A DNA stretch of 64,000 nucleotides from Breznakia pachnodae. Lineage in GTDB: Bacteria > Bacillota_I > Bacilli_A > Erysipelotrichales > Erysipelotrichaceae. The DNA lies in the NCBI RefSeq assembly GCF_030814225.1, contig NZ_JAUSUR010000007.1:205816-269815 (forward strand), in the 5' to 3' direction. Positions 37,392-45,860 of this stretch are shown piece after piece. The notes beneath the pieces were generated by a model. The model was not told the origin of the DNA, searched no databases, and saw nothing but the letters and a program-made list of their open reading frames with translations. Within the stretch, counting starts at the first letter, position 1; every line of letters starts with the position of its first letter. Both the position numbers and the translations under genes were made by a program.

Positions 37392-39917
37392 TTAATTACT
37401 TGGTGAAGTGATCCCATCACTCATATTAAATATAATTGCCGGATCACCTGTCGTCACTCTTCCATCACCATTCATATCTGCTAATAGCAGAGTGAATTTA
37501 TCTTCTACACCTAAGTCTTCAATATTTCCACTATCTGTATAGTTGAATATTCTAGCTGCATCTCCCGTTGACAAGCGACCATTTCTATCCATATCTCCAG
37601 GAATCACTACATAAATATCCGCCGTAGCTCCTTCATATGTAGCAGTTAATTTTACAACTCCTGATTGCTTTGCTTTCACTATATTACTACCATCATCAAT
37701 TGAGACTAAGTTTAATGTCGATCTAAAACCTCCATCATTCTCTACATCCCATGTAACTTTTGATAGTTGATCTGATGTTAATTCTGTTCCATCTATTGTT
37801 AGCTTTAATTTATATTGACTTGGATATCCTGTTGGATATAAACCAGATGTTTCTCCAGTATCTCCTGTTCTAAGAATCACTACAATTCCATCATCAGTTT
37901 TATAGTCATCTACTATTTTCAGTTCTTTTGGACTTGGATCTGTTTCATCTAATACAATTTCTTTTTTATTTGCTTCATTAAGATTTGCAAATAACGTTGG
38001 ACCTTGGTAGTAGAACTTCATCAACTCGCTTTCACTAAACTCTGTTCCATCTAATTTAGTTGCAAGTAGTCTGCCAATCTTATTTTCAACATCACTCTTT
38101 GATTCATCAATTTCTTTAATATCTACTTCCTCCACATTTACATGTGCTTTAGAGCCTAGTGTTTCTTTCACACTTACTTGAAAATACTGATAGGTGTATC
38201 CTGGTCCACTTTGGTTAGTAAATGCATAGGTATCCAAGAAAATACCATTATCATTTTTATCTACACCAATTTGTGTATTTCCAGATATGATTAATTGGTT
38301 ATCAACTGTCCAAGCAGCATTTCCATCATTTGCAATTGCTCCTCCCATAGAGTCTGCTGTGTTCTTAGTAAATGTCACATCTTTCAGCTCGACAATCATG
38401 TCATTACCGATTGCTAATCCACCACCAGTACCATAGAATCTTGGGTCATTTAAAGTTTCACTGAATGATGCTTCATTACCTTCAACTAAAACATTTTCCA
38501 TATAGAGTTTAAAATCTACAATTGGCAAGTCGGTTGTATTTCCACGTGCAAGAATTGCACCACCACTTACAGATGTGTTTTCTTTAAATATAACTGGATT
38601 TTCAGATGTCCCAATAATTGTAGTTCCTGCTTGTGCAACTGCTTCAACTGCTCCACCACAGATATCTGAATTATTTCCTATAAACGCTCCTCCTGTGATT
38701 GTTAATCCATTTGGACTCATCATATTATTTGACATTATCTGTATAGCTCCACCAGTTCTAGCTGTATTATTTGAATATATACCACCAGTGATTTTTATAT
38801 CTGTTCCTTGCGAAGGGAAAAATGTACTAGCTGTTGATACTCCCCCTCCGTTTTCTTTGGCACTATTTTGATTTATAATAACAGATCCACCTATTGTTAT
38901 ATCCGTGTAACCATATGCAACACCTCCACCATTTCTAGTTGCTGTATTTGACTCAATCAATCCTCCTGTTATTTCAGCAGTCATTAAGTTATAATTTTCA
39001 AACACCCAACTTGGTGAATAATTATTTATTTGGACAATATGAATTCCGCCACCATCATTACCTGATGTATTATTGGTAATGGTACCTCCACTCATTTTAA
39101 GTGAAGTATATGTGGTATCTCTCCATCCATAAACAACAATACCTCCACCATTAACTGTTGCAGTATTATTGTCAATTGTTCCTCCTGTTATTACTGTTTC
39201 ACCTCCAGCAAAGATCCCTCCACCAGAACCAGTTGTTTCATTATATGAAATGACTCCACCATTCACATATAACCCAGCTCCATTAATAGTAGCGATACCT
39301 CCACCACTATAACTTCCTACAGGGTTTGCTCCCTGGCTATAAGTTTTTCCATAGTTATTTGTTACTAAACCATCATTTACTGTTACTGATGCATTTATTC
39401 CATTCGCAAATATTCCTGCTCCTGATGTATAGTTCATATAGTTTGTTTCCGTATTTAAAACATTTAATGCATTGTTTTTTAATACAGTTCCTGTACCCAT
39501 TACATATTTTCCTTTGGTAAATACTAAAGAACCCATAATATCAGTTCTAGTATCTCTCTCACCATCTAGAATAATATTCTCCGTTTTTAGTACAGCTGTT
39601 TCTTCTACAGCGAATATATGATTCGTATATCCTGCATCTCTAGTTAATGTTGCTGCATCATCAAAAGAAGCACTCACTACGATATCTTTATTTGCAGGTA
39701 TTATAATCATCTGCGTTACAGCAATTGGTGTATCAATCTGAATATGCTTTTCTACACCATCCTCTGCATTATTTATTTCCTCTATTAGTTTTGCTTCGCT
39801 ACTTACTGTCACATCTACATTACTTGCATATATTTGTGTATAGCCAGCAGGTATAATTGATACCATAACAGCAAATATACATATAAAACTAAATACTACT
39901 TTATTTATTTTCTTCAA
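37392..39917 (-). CDS. Secreted beta-helix protein with C-terminal dockerin-like pair (copy A)
   Basis: I place the start at TTG 39917, seven bases after AGGAGGG, giving about 841 residues that begin directly with a signal peptide (MKKINKVVFSFICIFAV). The open frame continues upstream without a good start. Residues about 100-560 are a right-handed beta-helix with repeated GGGI/ITGG/NTA turns. An Ig-like domain and two calcium-loop repeats (GDMDRNGRLSTGDAARIFNY and ADMNGDGRVTTGDPAIIFNM) follow, a dockerin pattern. It is likely exported and held at the surface by the cohesin-like partner. Confidence 0.75.
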   Translation of the reverse strand: MKKINKVVFSFICIFAVMVSIIPAGYTQIYASNVDVTVSSEAKLIEEINNAEDGVEKHIQIDTPIAVTQMIIIPANKDIVVSASFDDAATLTRDAGYTNHIFAVEETAVLKTENIILDGERDTRTDIMGSLVFTKGKYVMGTGTVLKNNALNVLNTETNYMNYTSGAGIFANGINASVTVNDGLVTNNYGKTYSQGANPVGSYSGGGIATINGAGLYVNGGVISYNETTGSGGGIFAGGETVITGGTIDNNTATVNGGGIVVYGWRDTTYTSLKMSGGTITNNTSGNDGGGIHIVQINNYSPSWVFENYNLMTAEITGGLIESNTATRNGGGVAYGYTDITIGGSVIINQNSAKENGGGVSTASTFFPSQGTDIKITGGIYSNNTARTGGAIQIMSNNMMSPNGLTITGGAFIGNNSDICGGAVEAVAQAGTTIIGTSENPVIFKENTSVSGGAILARGNTTDLPIVDFKLYMENVLVEGNEASFSETLNDPRFYGTGGGLAIGNDMIVELKDVTFTKNTADSMGGAIANDGNAAWTVDNQLIISGNTQIGVDKNDNGIFLDTYAFTNQSGPGYTYQYFQVSVKETLGSKAHVNVEEVDIKEIDESKSDVENKIGRLLATKLDGTEFSESELMKFYYQGPTLFANLNEANKKEIVLDETDPSPKELKIVDDYKTDDGIVVILRTGDTGETSGLYPTGYPSQYKLKLTIDGTELTSDQLSKVTWDVENDGGFRSTLNLVSIDDGSNIVKAKQSGVVKLTATYEGATADIYVVIPGDMDRNGRLSTGDAARIFNYTDSGNIEDLGVEDKFTLLLADMNGDGRVTTGDPAIIFNMSDGITSPSN

Positions 39918-40006
39918 TCTTTTTCCCTCCTCTTGCTGGTGCAAGAATAAATAATTATCATTCATTTTACGATGAACATTATTTTTATACTTTTCATATA
40001 ATCCAA

Positions 40007-40223
40007 CACAAAAAGTTAAGATGCCCTCCTTTCTCTTAATCATCATTTCTTCTATATTCTTTTTTAATGAAATTTCTTTAGAATTCCATGTGGGTAATAA
40101 ATCAGACTTTTTTTCATAGTCATGTTAAAATATGAGCACATGGAAATAACCCTTTAAATAAAGGGTTTCACTTTTTACACCATGTATAAAAACAGGCGGG
40201 AAACAAAGTCTACTTTTTTTCCC
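40007..40223 (-). repeat. Conserved leader of surface module, copy A
   Basis: About 215 bases upstream of the copy A dockerin gene are over 90% identical to 44811-45026, far more than the coding regions. On the minus strand it holds a nested hairpin (ACATGG...CCATGT, 40138-40185, with inner AACCCTTT/AAAGGGTT). A second hairpin, TTAAGA/TCTTAA (40016-40039), displays AAAGGAGG in its loop. A short ATG ORF begins at 40046 or 40043. This is a probable shared promoter and regulatory leader. Confidence 0.7.
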
Positions 40224-40386
40224 GTTTTGTCATTTTAGACTTCTTATTATCAGAATTATTCATTCGATAATTTATCCATCAAAATACATAAAAAGAAGCA
40301 ACTGAACTGTATTGTTCTACTTGCTTCTTTTCTTGCTATTACCCTAATATTTGAAATATTATTTTTTCATATTAGAGTATTTTTAT
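40224..40386. terminator. Terminator region of copy B, otherwise no gene
   Basis: A terminator stem, AAAAGAAGCAA (40291-40301) / TTGCTTCTTTT (40321-40331), works on the minus strand and lies beyond the copy B structured element. An AT-rich hairpin (CTAATAT...ATATTAG) lies between. No ORF is credible in this stretch. The GAAGCA/TGCTTC arms resemble those of the terminator after the recombinase gene. Confidence 0.7.
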
Positions 40387-40491
40387 GTGCATAAAGATTG
40401 TCGTTTATAGTTGAGGGCGAGTCACTATAAATCTTTCACGTTCACCATGTGTTGAAGGGCGGGAACAACTGTCTTTATGCTCTTTATGCAC
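40387..40491 (-). ncRNA. Structured 3' element, copy B
   Basis: This is the 105-base second copy of the element at 35390, placed identically 17 bases after the copy B cohesin-type stop codon. It keeps the terminal inverted repeats and both inner hairpins. One base differs in the GTTGTT arm (GTCGTT). On the minus-strand RNA this keeps pairing as a G-U wobble, whereas on the plus strand it would make an A-C mismatch, so the minus strand is probably the transcribed one. Confidence 0.62.
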
Positions 40492-40508
40492 ATTATCTTT
40501 TCTTCTTA

Positions 40509-42119
40509 TTACTCTGCTTTCTTTCTTCTTGCTACACTATAGAGTCCTAACACCGACACTCCAAGCATCATTATTAATAATCCAGTATTCGTATTATCTC
40601 CTGTTTTCACATCAATAGACGGAGATGTTTTTACGTCCGTTCCTTGTGTTGTACCTCCTGGTGCTACACTTGGATTTGATGGATTTGTAGGTGTAGTAAC
40701 CTCATCTTTTGCTGTTACTACAACTGTTGCTGTCGCTACTTTTGCTCCATCTGTTACTGATTTTGCTTCTACTGTAATTACTGTTCCTACTTTTTCATCT
40801 TCACCAACACTTAGTGTTGCAGTATCGCTTAATACTCTTGCTTTTGTATTGGTTTCTATTTTTGTATCTTTTGATGTAGCACCTGTAATACTCCATTCTA
40901 CTCCACTATTTTTCTTATCGTTTCCTACTACTGCTGTGAAATCTTGTGTACTTCCTTGTTTCACTTCTGCATTCATCGGATCAATTGTGATTGTAATTTC
41001 AGGTGCTTCTACCACCTTAAGATTGACTGTTGCACTTTTGCTAGAATCTTTCACTGATGTAGCTGTTACTATTAAATCAGTTGCTGTTACCTTCTTCTCT
41101 TCAGTAGCATTATTTTCTGCTGTTGCAGTTACAGTTAATTCACTAGCTGTTTCATCTTTATCAATAGTTAGTTCTCCAGTATTTACATCAATTGTAGTTC
41201 CTGCATGATTTGCACCTGCTAGTGAATATTTAATTACAGTACCTGCTTCAGTTGTTACTGCTTTGGCTGTAAAGTTTACTGTATGTGCTTCATTCTTAAA
41301 TAACTTTTTAGATGTTGGATTAATTGATAATGATAATCCTGGTTTTTTTGTTACAGCAATAGTTGTTGTTGCTGATTTCTTAGTATCCTTTTGCGAAGTT
41401 GCAGTTACTTTCAGACTAGTTGCTGTTTCATTGTCTCCAATTGTTAGTTCACCTGTATCCGGATCAATCGAAGAATCTGTTGCACCAGATAGTGACCATT
41501 TTACTCCTGATCCATCATCATTCGTTACTGTTGCTGCAAATGTTCCACTTTGACCTTTCATAATTGAAGTTGGATTACTTGCATTCATTTCTACACTTAT
41601 TGGAAGATTTAATACTATTTTTGCTTCAATATATTCCACTTCATTTTCTTTCATGGGTCCGGTTTTATCATAAAATTCAACCTCATCATTTCCCATATCA
41701 ACTAATGTTGCTTTAATTGGAATTTCCGTTACTGAACTGTTGCTTGGAAATGCATTCTTAAAATTAAACGTTACTTCACATAAGGCAAGTGGCATATTTA
41801 CTTGACCATGATATTCATGTATATCTCCAGTTTTTCCCCAATCTGTCATAACCATATTATTAGCAACAGGGTTTCCATCTAACTCCACTAATGTTGTATC
41901 CCATTCAAACACTACTGCTAATCCATTTATTTCATCATCTACATTTGTAAAACTGTAGGTAACTGAAGCATTACTCTCTTTACTTGTAACTGTGGCAACA
42001 GTACCTTCAACCTTCCCTCTAATTGATGCAGCAAATACTGTTTTTTGCATAACTCCAGCTACTATTGTTAATAATAATACTAATGATAATATTACTTTTC
42101 CTGTTTTCTTTATATTCAT
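40509..42119 (-). CDS. Wall-anchored cohesin-like protein with three Ig-like repeats (copy B)
   Basis: The 536-residue paralogue of the protein at 35511 has a signal peptide (1-30) and a cohesin-like domain (31-178: NASVTYSFTNVDDEINGLAVVFEWD is the opening). Ig-like repeats and the same KTG sorting tail follow (VKTGDNTN, RRKKAE). It is 82 residues shorter because one Ig repeat is missing. The second repeat runs straight into the end of what is the third in copy A (at KKVTATDLIVTATSV). It lies 13 bases after the copy B dockerin gene. Confidence 0.72.
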   Translation of the reverse strand: MNIKKTGKVILSLVLLLTIVAGVMQKTVFAASIRGKVEGTVATVTSKESNASVTYSFTNVDDEINGLAVVFEWDTTLVELDGNPVANNMVMTDWGKTGDIHEYHGQVNMPLALCEVTFNFKNAFPSNSSVTEIPIKATLVDMGNDEVEFYDKTGPMKENEVEYIEAKIVLNLPISVEMNASNPTSIMKGQSGTFAATVTNDDGSGVKWSLSGATDSSIDPDTGELTIGDNETATSLKVTATSQKDTKKSATTTIAVTKKPGLSLSINPTSKKLFKNEAHTVNFTAKAVTTEAGTVIKYSLAGANHAGTTIDVNTGELTIDKDETASELTVTATAENNATEEKKVTATDLIVTATSVKDSSKSATVNLKVVEAPEITITIDPMNAEVKQGSTQDFTAVVGNDKKNSGVEWSITGATSKDTKIETNTKARVLSDTATLSVGEDEKVGTVITVEAKSVTDGAKVATATVVVTAKDEVTTPTNPSNPSVAPGGTTQGTDVKTSPSIDVKTGDNTNTGLLIMMLGVSVLGLYSVARRKKAE

Positions 42120-42132
42120 TTCATTCTCCTTA

Positions 42133-44751
42133 TTAATTGCTTGGGCTTATTGTTTTTGATACCATTTTTTGAATAATTACTTTATCTGCTGTATTAACAC
42201 CATTTGCACCGTCTAAGTCTGCTAAAAGCAAAGTAAATTCATCTACTTTTCCTAAATAAGTAATGTCATGATTACGGTCCGCACTATATCGCTGAATATT
42301 CATTGCATCAGCTGTGTTTACCCGACCATCACGCGTTACATCACCTGGAATTACAACGTAAATTGATGCAGTATTTCCATTGTAAGTGGCAGTAAGTTTT
42401 ACAACACCAGATTTTTTGGCAACTACTGTATTTGTACCATCTTCAATGACAGCGTATTCTATCAACTCTGGAAATTCACCAGCCACTTCTACTTCCCATG
42501 TTACTTTTGATAATTGTTCATCTGTTATATTATTTCCATCGATTGTTAACTCTAACTCATATTCGCTTGGATATCCTGAAGGATACATTCCTGTATTTTC
42601 ACCTGTTTCTCCAGTTCTATGGATTACCACAATTCCATCATCATCATGATAATTATCTATAATACTGATTTCACCAATTTCTGACGATCTCCTTCCTAAA
42701 ATTAATTGTGAAGTGGCATCCTCATTAACATTCACATATAACTCTTCACCTTGATAAAAGAATTTATTAGCTTCTATATCTGTGAAGGTTTCATTTAAAT
42801 CTAATTTTTCCGCAATTAGTCTTCCTATCAATGAATCAACAGTTGCTGAAACCTCAACATACTCACTACCAATTTCAATTCCAACCATATCCTCTGCACC
42901 TTCAATATTAACTCTAGCATTGTCTCCTAAAACACCATCAACTTGAATGTAAGAAATATAATTATCTGTAATAATAGGAGTTCCACTTCTTCTGTCAATT
43001 AACAAATGTGTTAACAGATAAATACCATTATCACTTTCATCTACACCTATTTTTGTATCACCTTTGATAATAATTTGATTATGAAGTGGCCATGAATAAC
43101 CAATTGCCATAACTGCTGCGCCTTCACCAGTAGCTGTATTTTTTGTTATCGTTACATCATCTAGAATCACATCAATAAACCCTTTTAGTGCAATTCCTCC
43201 ACCATCTCCATATTCATCATAATCTGTATTTGTGCTTGTTACTTTATTATTTCTAACAATTATATCTTTTAAATATGCTTGGCAATAATCAGTTCCAGAA
43301 TAATTGTCATATGAAGTCTTTCTAAGTGATATCCCACCACCATTGTATTGAGCAGTATTATCTTCAACAATAATTGGATTTTCTTTGGTACCTTCAATTT
43401 TTATCTTCATTTCATCACTGGCATAAATACCACCACCACTATAATCTGCAATGTTTCCTTTAAACGTACCACCTGTAATTACTAATCCATTAGGAGCCAT
43501 CTCTTTATACATTTCAACATAATACAATGCTCCTCCTGAGTTTTTTGCGTAATTATTTGAATACATTCCTCCTGTAATTGCAAAATTCCCATTAGCTCCC
43601 CAGAACATGGTACTAATGCTATTATCTTTTACTCCAAGAGCAATACCTCCACCATGAAATGATGCCTTGTTATTATCAACTATTAAAGATCCTCCAAGAG
43701 TTGCCGTTGAATAATTAAAATAGAACCCCCCTCCTACATTAGCACTATTATTTTGAACCAGTCCTCCTGTTACTTCTACAGGAAGAATCTGATAATCAGT
43801 GTAGTTTTTACTAGTCCAGTGCATATTCGATTCTTTTAGTAAGGCTGTTTGTGATACATATACACCACCACCAAATCCATCGGCTCTTGTTGAATTGTTT
43901 GTGACACTTCCTCCACTCATAACAAAGGATGCACTATCTTCTTCAGCCCAACCATAAATTGCGATTCCCCCTCCAGAAGTATCACTATAATTATTATCAA
44001 TTGTAGTTCCTGAAAGAATGGTTTCTCCACTTGCATGAACTCCACCACCTGCTCCTTCAGATGTATTATAAGAAATTGTTCCACCACTCATCGTCAGTTT
44101 TGCACTTTCTCTAGTAGTTATTCCTCCACCACCATAAGTTCCTACATATAAATAAGGATCATCAGTTAATTTATATGATAAACTTTCGTTTTTGGTGATT
44201 AGGCCTCCATTTACCTTGATAGAAGCATTTTCTCCTGTAGCATAAACTCCTGCTCCAACTATATAGTTTTGATAGTTCTCATCAGAGTTTATTACAGAAA
44301 CTTTATTATTTTGTAGTATAGTTCCTTCTTCAACTGTATATTCCCCTTTAACAAACACTAGAGATCCCATTATATCTGTTCGGATATCTTTTTCTCCATC
44401 CAATATAATATTATTTGTTTTTAGTTTTGCCCCTTCTTCTACAACTAAAATATGATTTGTATATCCTGCATTTCTTGTTAATGTCGAACTATTATTGTTT
44501 TTAGAACTTATTAATATATTTTTATTAATAGGTATTTTTATCATCTTCGTGACTTGTATAGGTGTATCTATTTGAATGTGTTTTTCCACACCATCTACAG
44601 CATTATTTATTTCTTCTATTAGTTTTTCTTCTGTACTAACGATTACATCTACATCATTTGCATATACTTGTGTATGACCTGTAGGTATAATTGTTGTTAA
44701 AATAGCAAATACACATAAAAAACTAACTGCTAATTTCTTTACTTTATTCAA
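42133..44751 (-). CDS. Secreted beta-helix protein with C-terminal dockerin-like pair (copy B)
   Basis: Starting at TTG 44751 behind AGAGGAGGG, the 872-residue protein has a signal peptide (MNKVKKLAVSFLCVFAILTT). A right-handed beta-helix (about 100-600), an Ig-like domain and a dockerin-like pair follow (GDVTRDGRVNTADAMNIQRY and ADLDGANGVNTADKVIIQKM). The calcium loops are less perfect than in copy A, and the residues before the final Asp read TA instead of TG. This may mark a different partner preference. It is the first gene of the copy B operon. Confidence 0.75.
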   Translation of the reverse strand: MNKVKKLAVSFLCVFAILTTIIPTGHTQVYANDVDVIVSTEEKLIEEINNAVDGVEKHIQIDTPIQVTKMIKIPINKNILISSKNNNSSTLTRNAGYTNHILVVEEGAKLKTNNIILDGEKDIRTDIMGSLVFVKGEYTVEEGTILQNNKVSVINSDENYQNYIVGAGVYATGENASIKVNGGLITKNESLSYKLTDDPYLYVGTYGGGGITTRESAKLTMSGGTISYNTSEGAGGGVHASGETILSGTTIDNNYSDTSGGGIAIYGWAEEDSASFVMSGGSVTNNSTRADGFGGGVYVSQTALLKESNMHWTSKNYTDYQILPVEVTGGLVQNNSANVGGGFYFNYSTATLGGSLIVDNNKASFHGGGIALGVKDNSISTMFWGANGNFAITGGMYSNNYAKNSGGALYYVEMYKEMAPNGLVITGGTFKGNIADYSGGGIYASDEMKIKIEGTKENPIIVEDNTAQYNGGGISLRKTSYDNYSGTDYCQAYLKDIIVRNNKVTSTNTDYDEYGDGGGIALKGFIDVILDDVTITKNTATGEGAAVMAIGYSWPLHNQIIIKGDTKIGVDESDNGIYLLTHLLIDRRSGTPIITDNYISYIQVDGVLGDNARVNIEGAEDMVGIEIGSEYVEVSATVDSLIGRLIAEKLDLNETFTDIEANKFFYQGEELYVNVNEDATSQLILGRRSSEIGEISIIDNYHDDDGIVVIHRTGETGENTGMYPSGYPSEYELELTIDGNNITDEQLSKVTWEVEVAGEFPELIEYAVIEDGTNTVVAKKSGVVKLTATYNGNTASIYVVIPGDVTRDGRVNTADAMNIQRYSADRNHDITYLGKVDEFTLLLADLDGANGVNTADKVIIQKMVSKTISPSN

Positions 44752-44810
44752 TCTTTTTCCCTCCTCTTATCTTATAAGATTATTTTAATCATTCAGTTTT
44801 TTCTACTCTG

Positions 44811-45026
44811 CACAAAAAATTAAGATGCCCTCCTTTCTCTTAATCATCATTTCTTCTATATTCCTTTTTAATGAAATTTTTTAAAATTCCATGTGGGTAA
44901 TAAATCAGACTTTTTTTCATAGTCATGTTAAAATATGGGCACATGGAAATAACCCTTTAAATAAAGGGGTTCACTTTTTACACCATGTATAAAAACAGGC
45001 GGGATAAAAAGTCTACTTTTTTTCCC
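44811..45026 (-). repeat. Conserved leader of surface module, copy B
   Basis: This second copy of the leader at 40007 has the same nested hairpin (44941-44988, one extra base in the inner stem) and the same loop-displayed AAAGGAGG (44820-44843). Here the short ORF stops after about 15 codons, so the leader ORF is not part of the main protein. Confidence 0.7.
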
Positions 45027-45087
45027 AAAGTTAATAACTAATACCCTTTTAATACAGGAGTTTTATATAATTTAAAGTTGATTTAAA

Positions 45088-45130
45088 CAAACAAAAAGAA
45101 GCATTTCCATTAGAAATTGCTTCTTTTTGT
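45088..45130 (-). terminator. Terminator after the serine recombinase gene
   Basis: AAAAAGAAGCATTTC (45093-45107) pairs with GAAATTGCTTCTTTTT (45113-45128). It is placed just beyond the recombinase stop codon and upstream of the copy B leader. Confidence 0.82.
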
Positions 45131-45135
45131 TTTTT

Positions 45136-45726
45136 CTAAGCAGTTGCCCACTTTACAAATGTATGATTACTAATATTTAATCTTCGACCTGCTTCTTTAC
45201 CACTGATCTGTCCATCCTGCCATAATTGTAATACTTCTACAAAAGCATCTGGCTTTTCACACTCAGGCCTTCCAAAACGAACACCTTTCTTTTTAGCTTC
45301 CTTGATTCCTTCAGCTTGTCTTTGTTTAATGTTTTCTCTTTCTACCTGAGCTACATAGGACAATACCTGAAGTACTAAATCGGCAATAAACTTACCAGTA
45401 ATTCCATTGATCTGGTTTCTTGTATCCAGCAGTGGAAAATCAATTACTACAACATCCACATCTTTATCAACAGTTAAGTATTTCCACTGTTGAATAATTT
45501 CATCATAATTTCTGCCAAGTCGATCAATTGACTTAATAAATACTACATCACCTGGTCGAAGCTTTCGCATTAAACGCTTATATGCTGGACGGTTAAAATC
45601 CTTTCCTGATTTCTTATCTATAAATATATTATTTTTTGGTATCTCAGCTGTTTCCATAGCTGTCATTTGTCTTTCTACATTTTGACCTTTTGTTGATACC
45701 CTTACATACCCATAACACTTTTTCAT
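45136..45726 (-). CDS. Serine recombinase (resolvase/invertase family)
   Basis: The 196-residue protein has the catalytic domain with nucleophile Ser11 in YGYVRVST and the arginine-rich RPAYKRLMRKLRPGDVV and SIDRLGRN motifs. A long E-helix and a C-terminal helix-turn-helix (SGKEAGRRLNISNHTFVKW) follow. It is full length for small invertases and resolvases. It lies directly upstream of the duplicated surface array, so it may act on repeats there. No matching crossover site was identified. GGAGG precedes the ATG. Confidence 0.9.
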   Translation of the reverse strand: MKKCYGYVRVSTKGQNVERQMTAMETAEIPKNNIFIDKKSGKDFNRPAYKRLMRKLRPGDVVFIKSIDRLGRNYDEIIQQWKYLTVDKDVDVVVIDFPLLDTRNQINGITGKFIADLVLQVLSYVAQVERENIKQRQAEGIKEAKKKGVRFGRPECEKPDAFVEVLQLWQDGQISGKEAGRRLNISNHTFVKWATA

Positions 45727-45805
45727 AGTTTGGTTACCTCCTTAAAAAGTATCTGTCATGTAGAATAACACAAGTTTTTTCTTTGGTCACTTATAACACT
45801 CTAAG

Positions 45806-45837
45806 ACAAAAACTGCTGAAAAAAATATCGGCAGTTT
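45806..45837 (-). terminator. Terminator of the aldolase/glycyl radical enzyme operon
   Basis: AAACTGC and GCAGTTT pair around a 14-base loop, followed by T's on the minus strand, after the aldolase-like gene. Confidence 0.65.
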
Positions 45838-45860
45838 CCTTATGTATATATTATTTATTA

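Noticed and set aside
39918..40046. N-terminal extension of the copy A dockerin protein from ATG 40046
   Set aside because: The paralogous copy B has a stop codon in the same leader ORF and starts at TTG behind an identical ribosome site. The signal peptide begins at that TTG.
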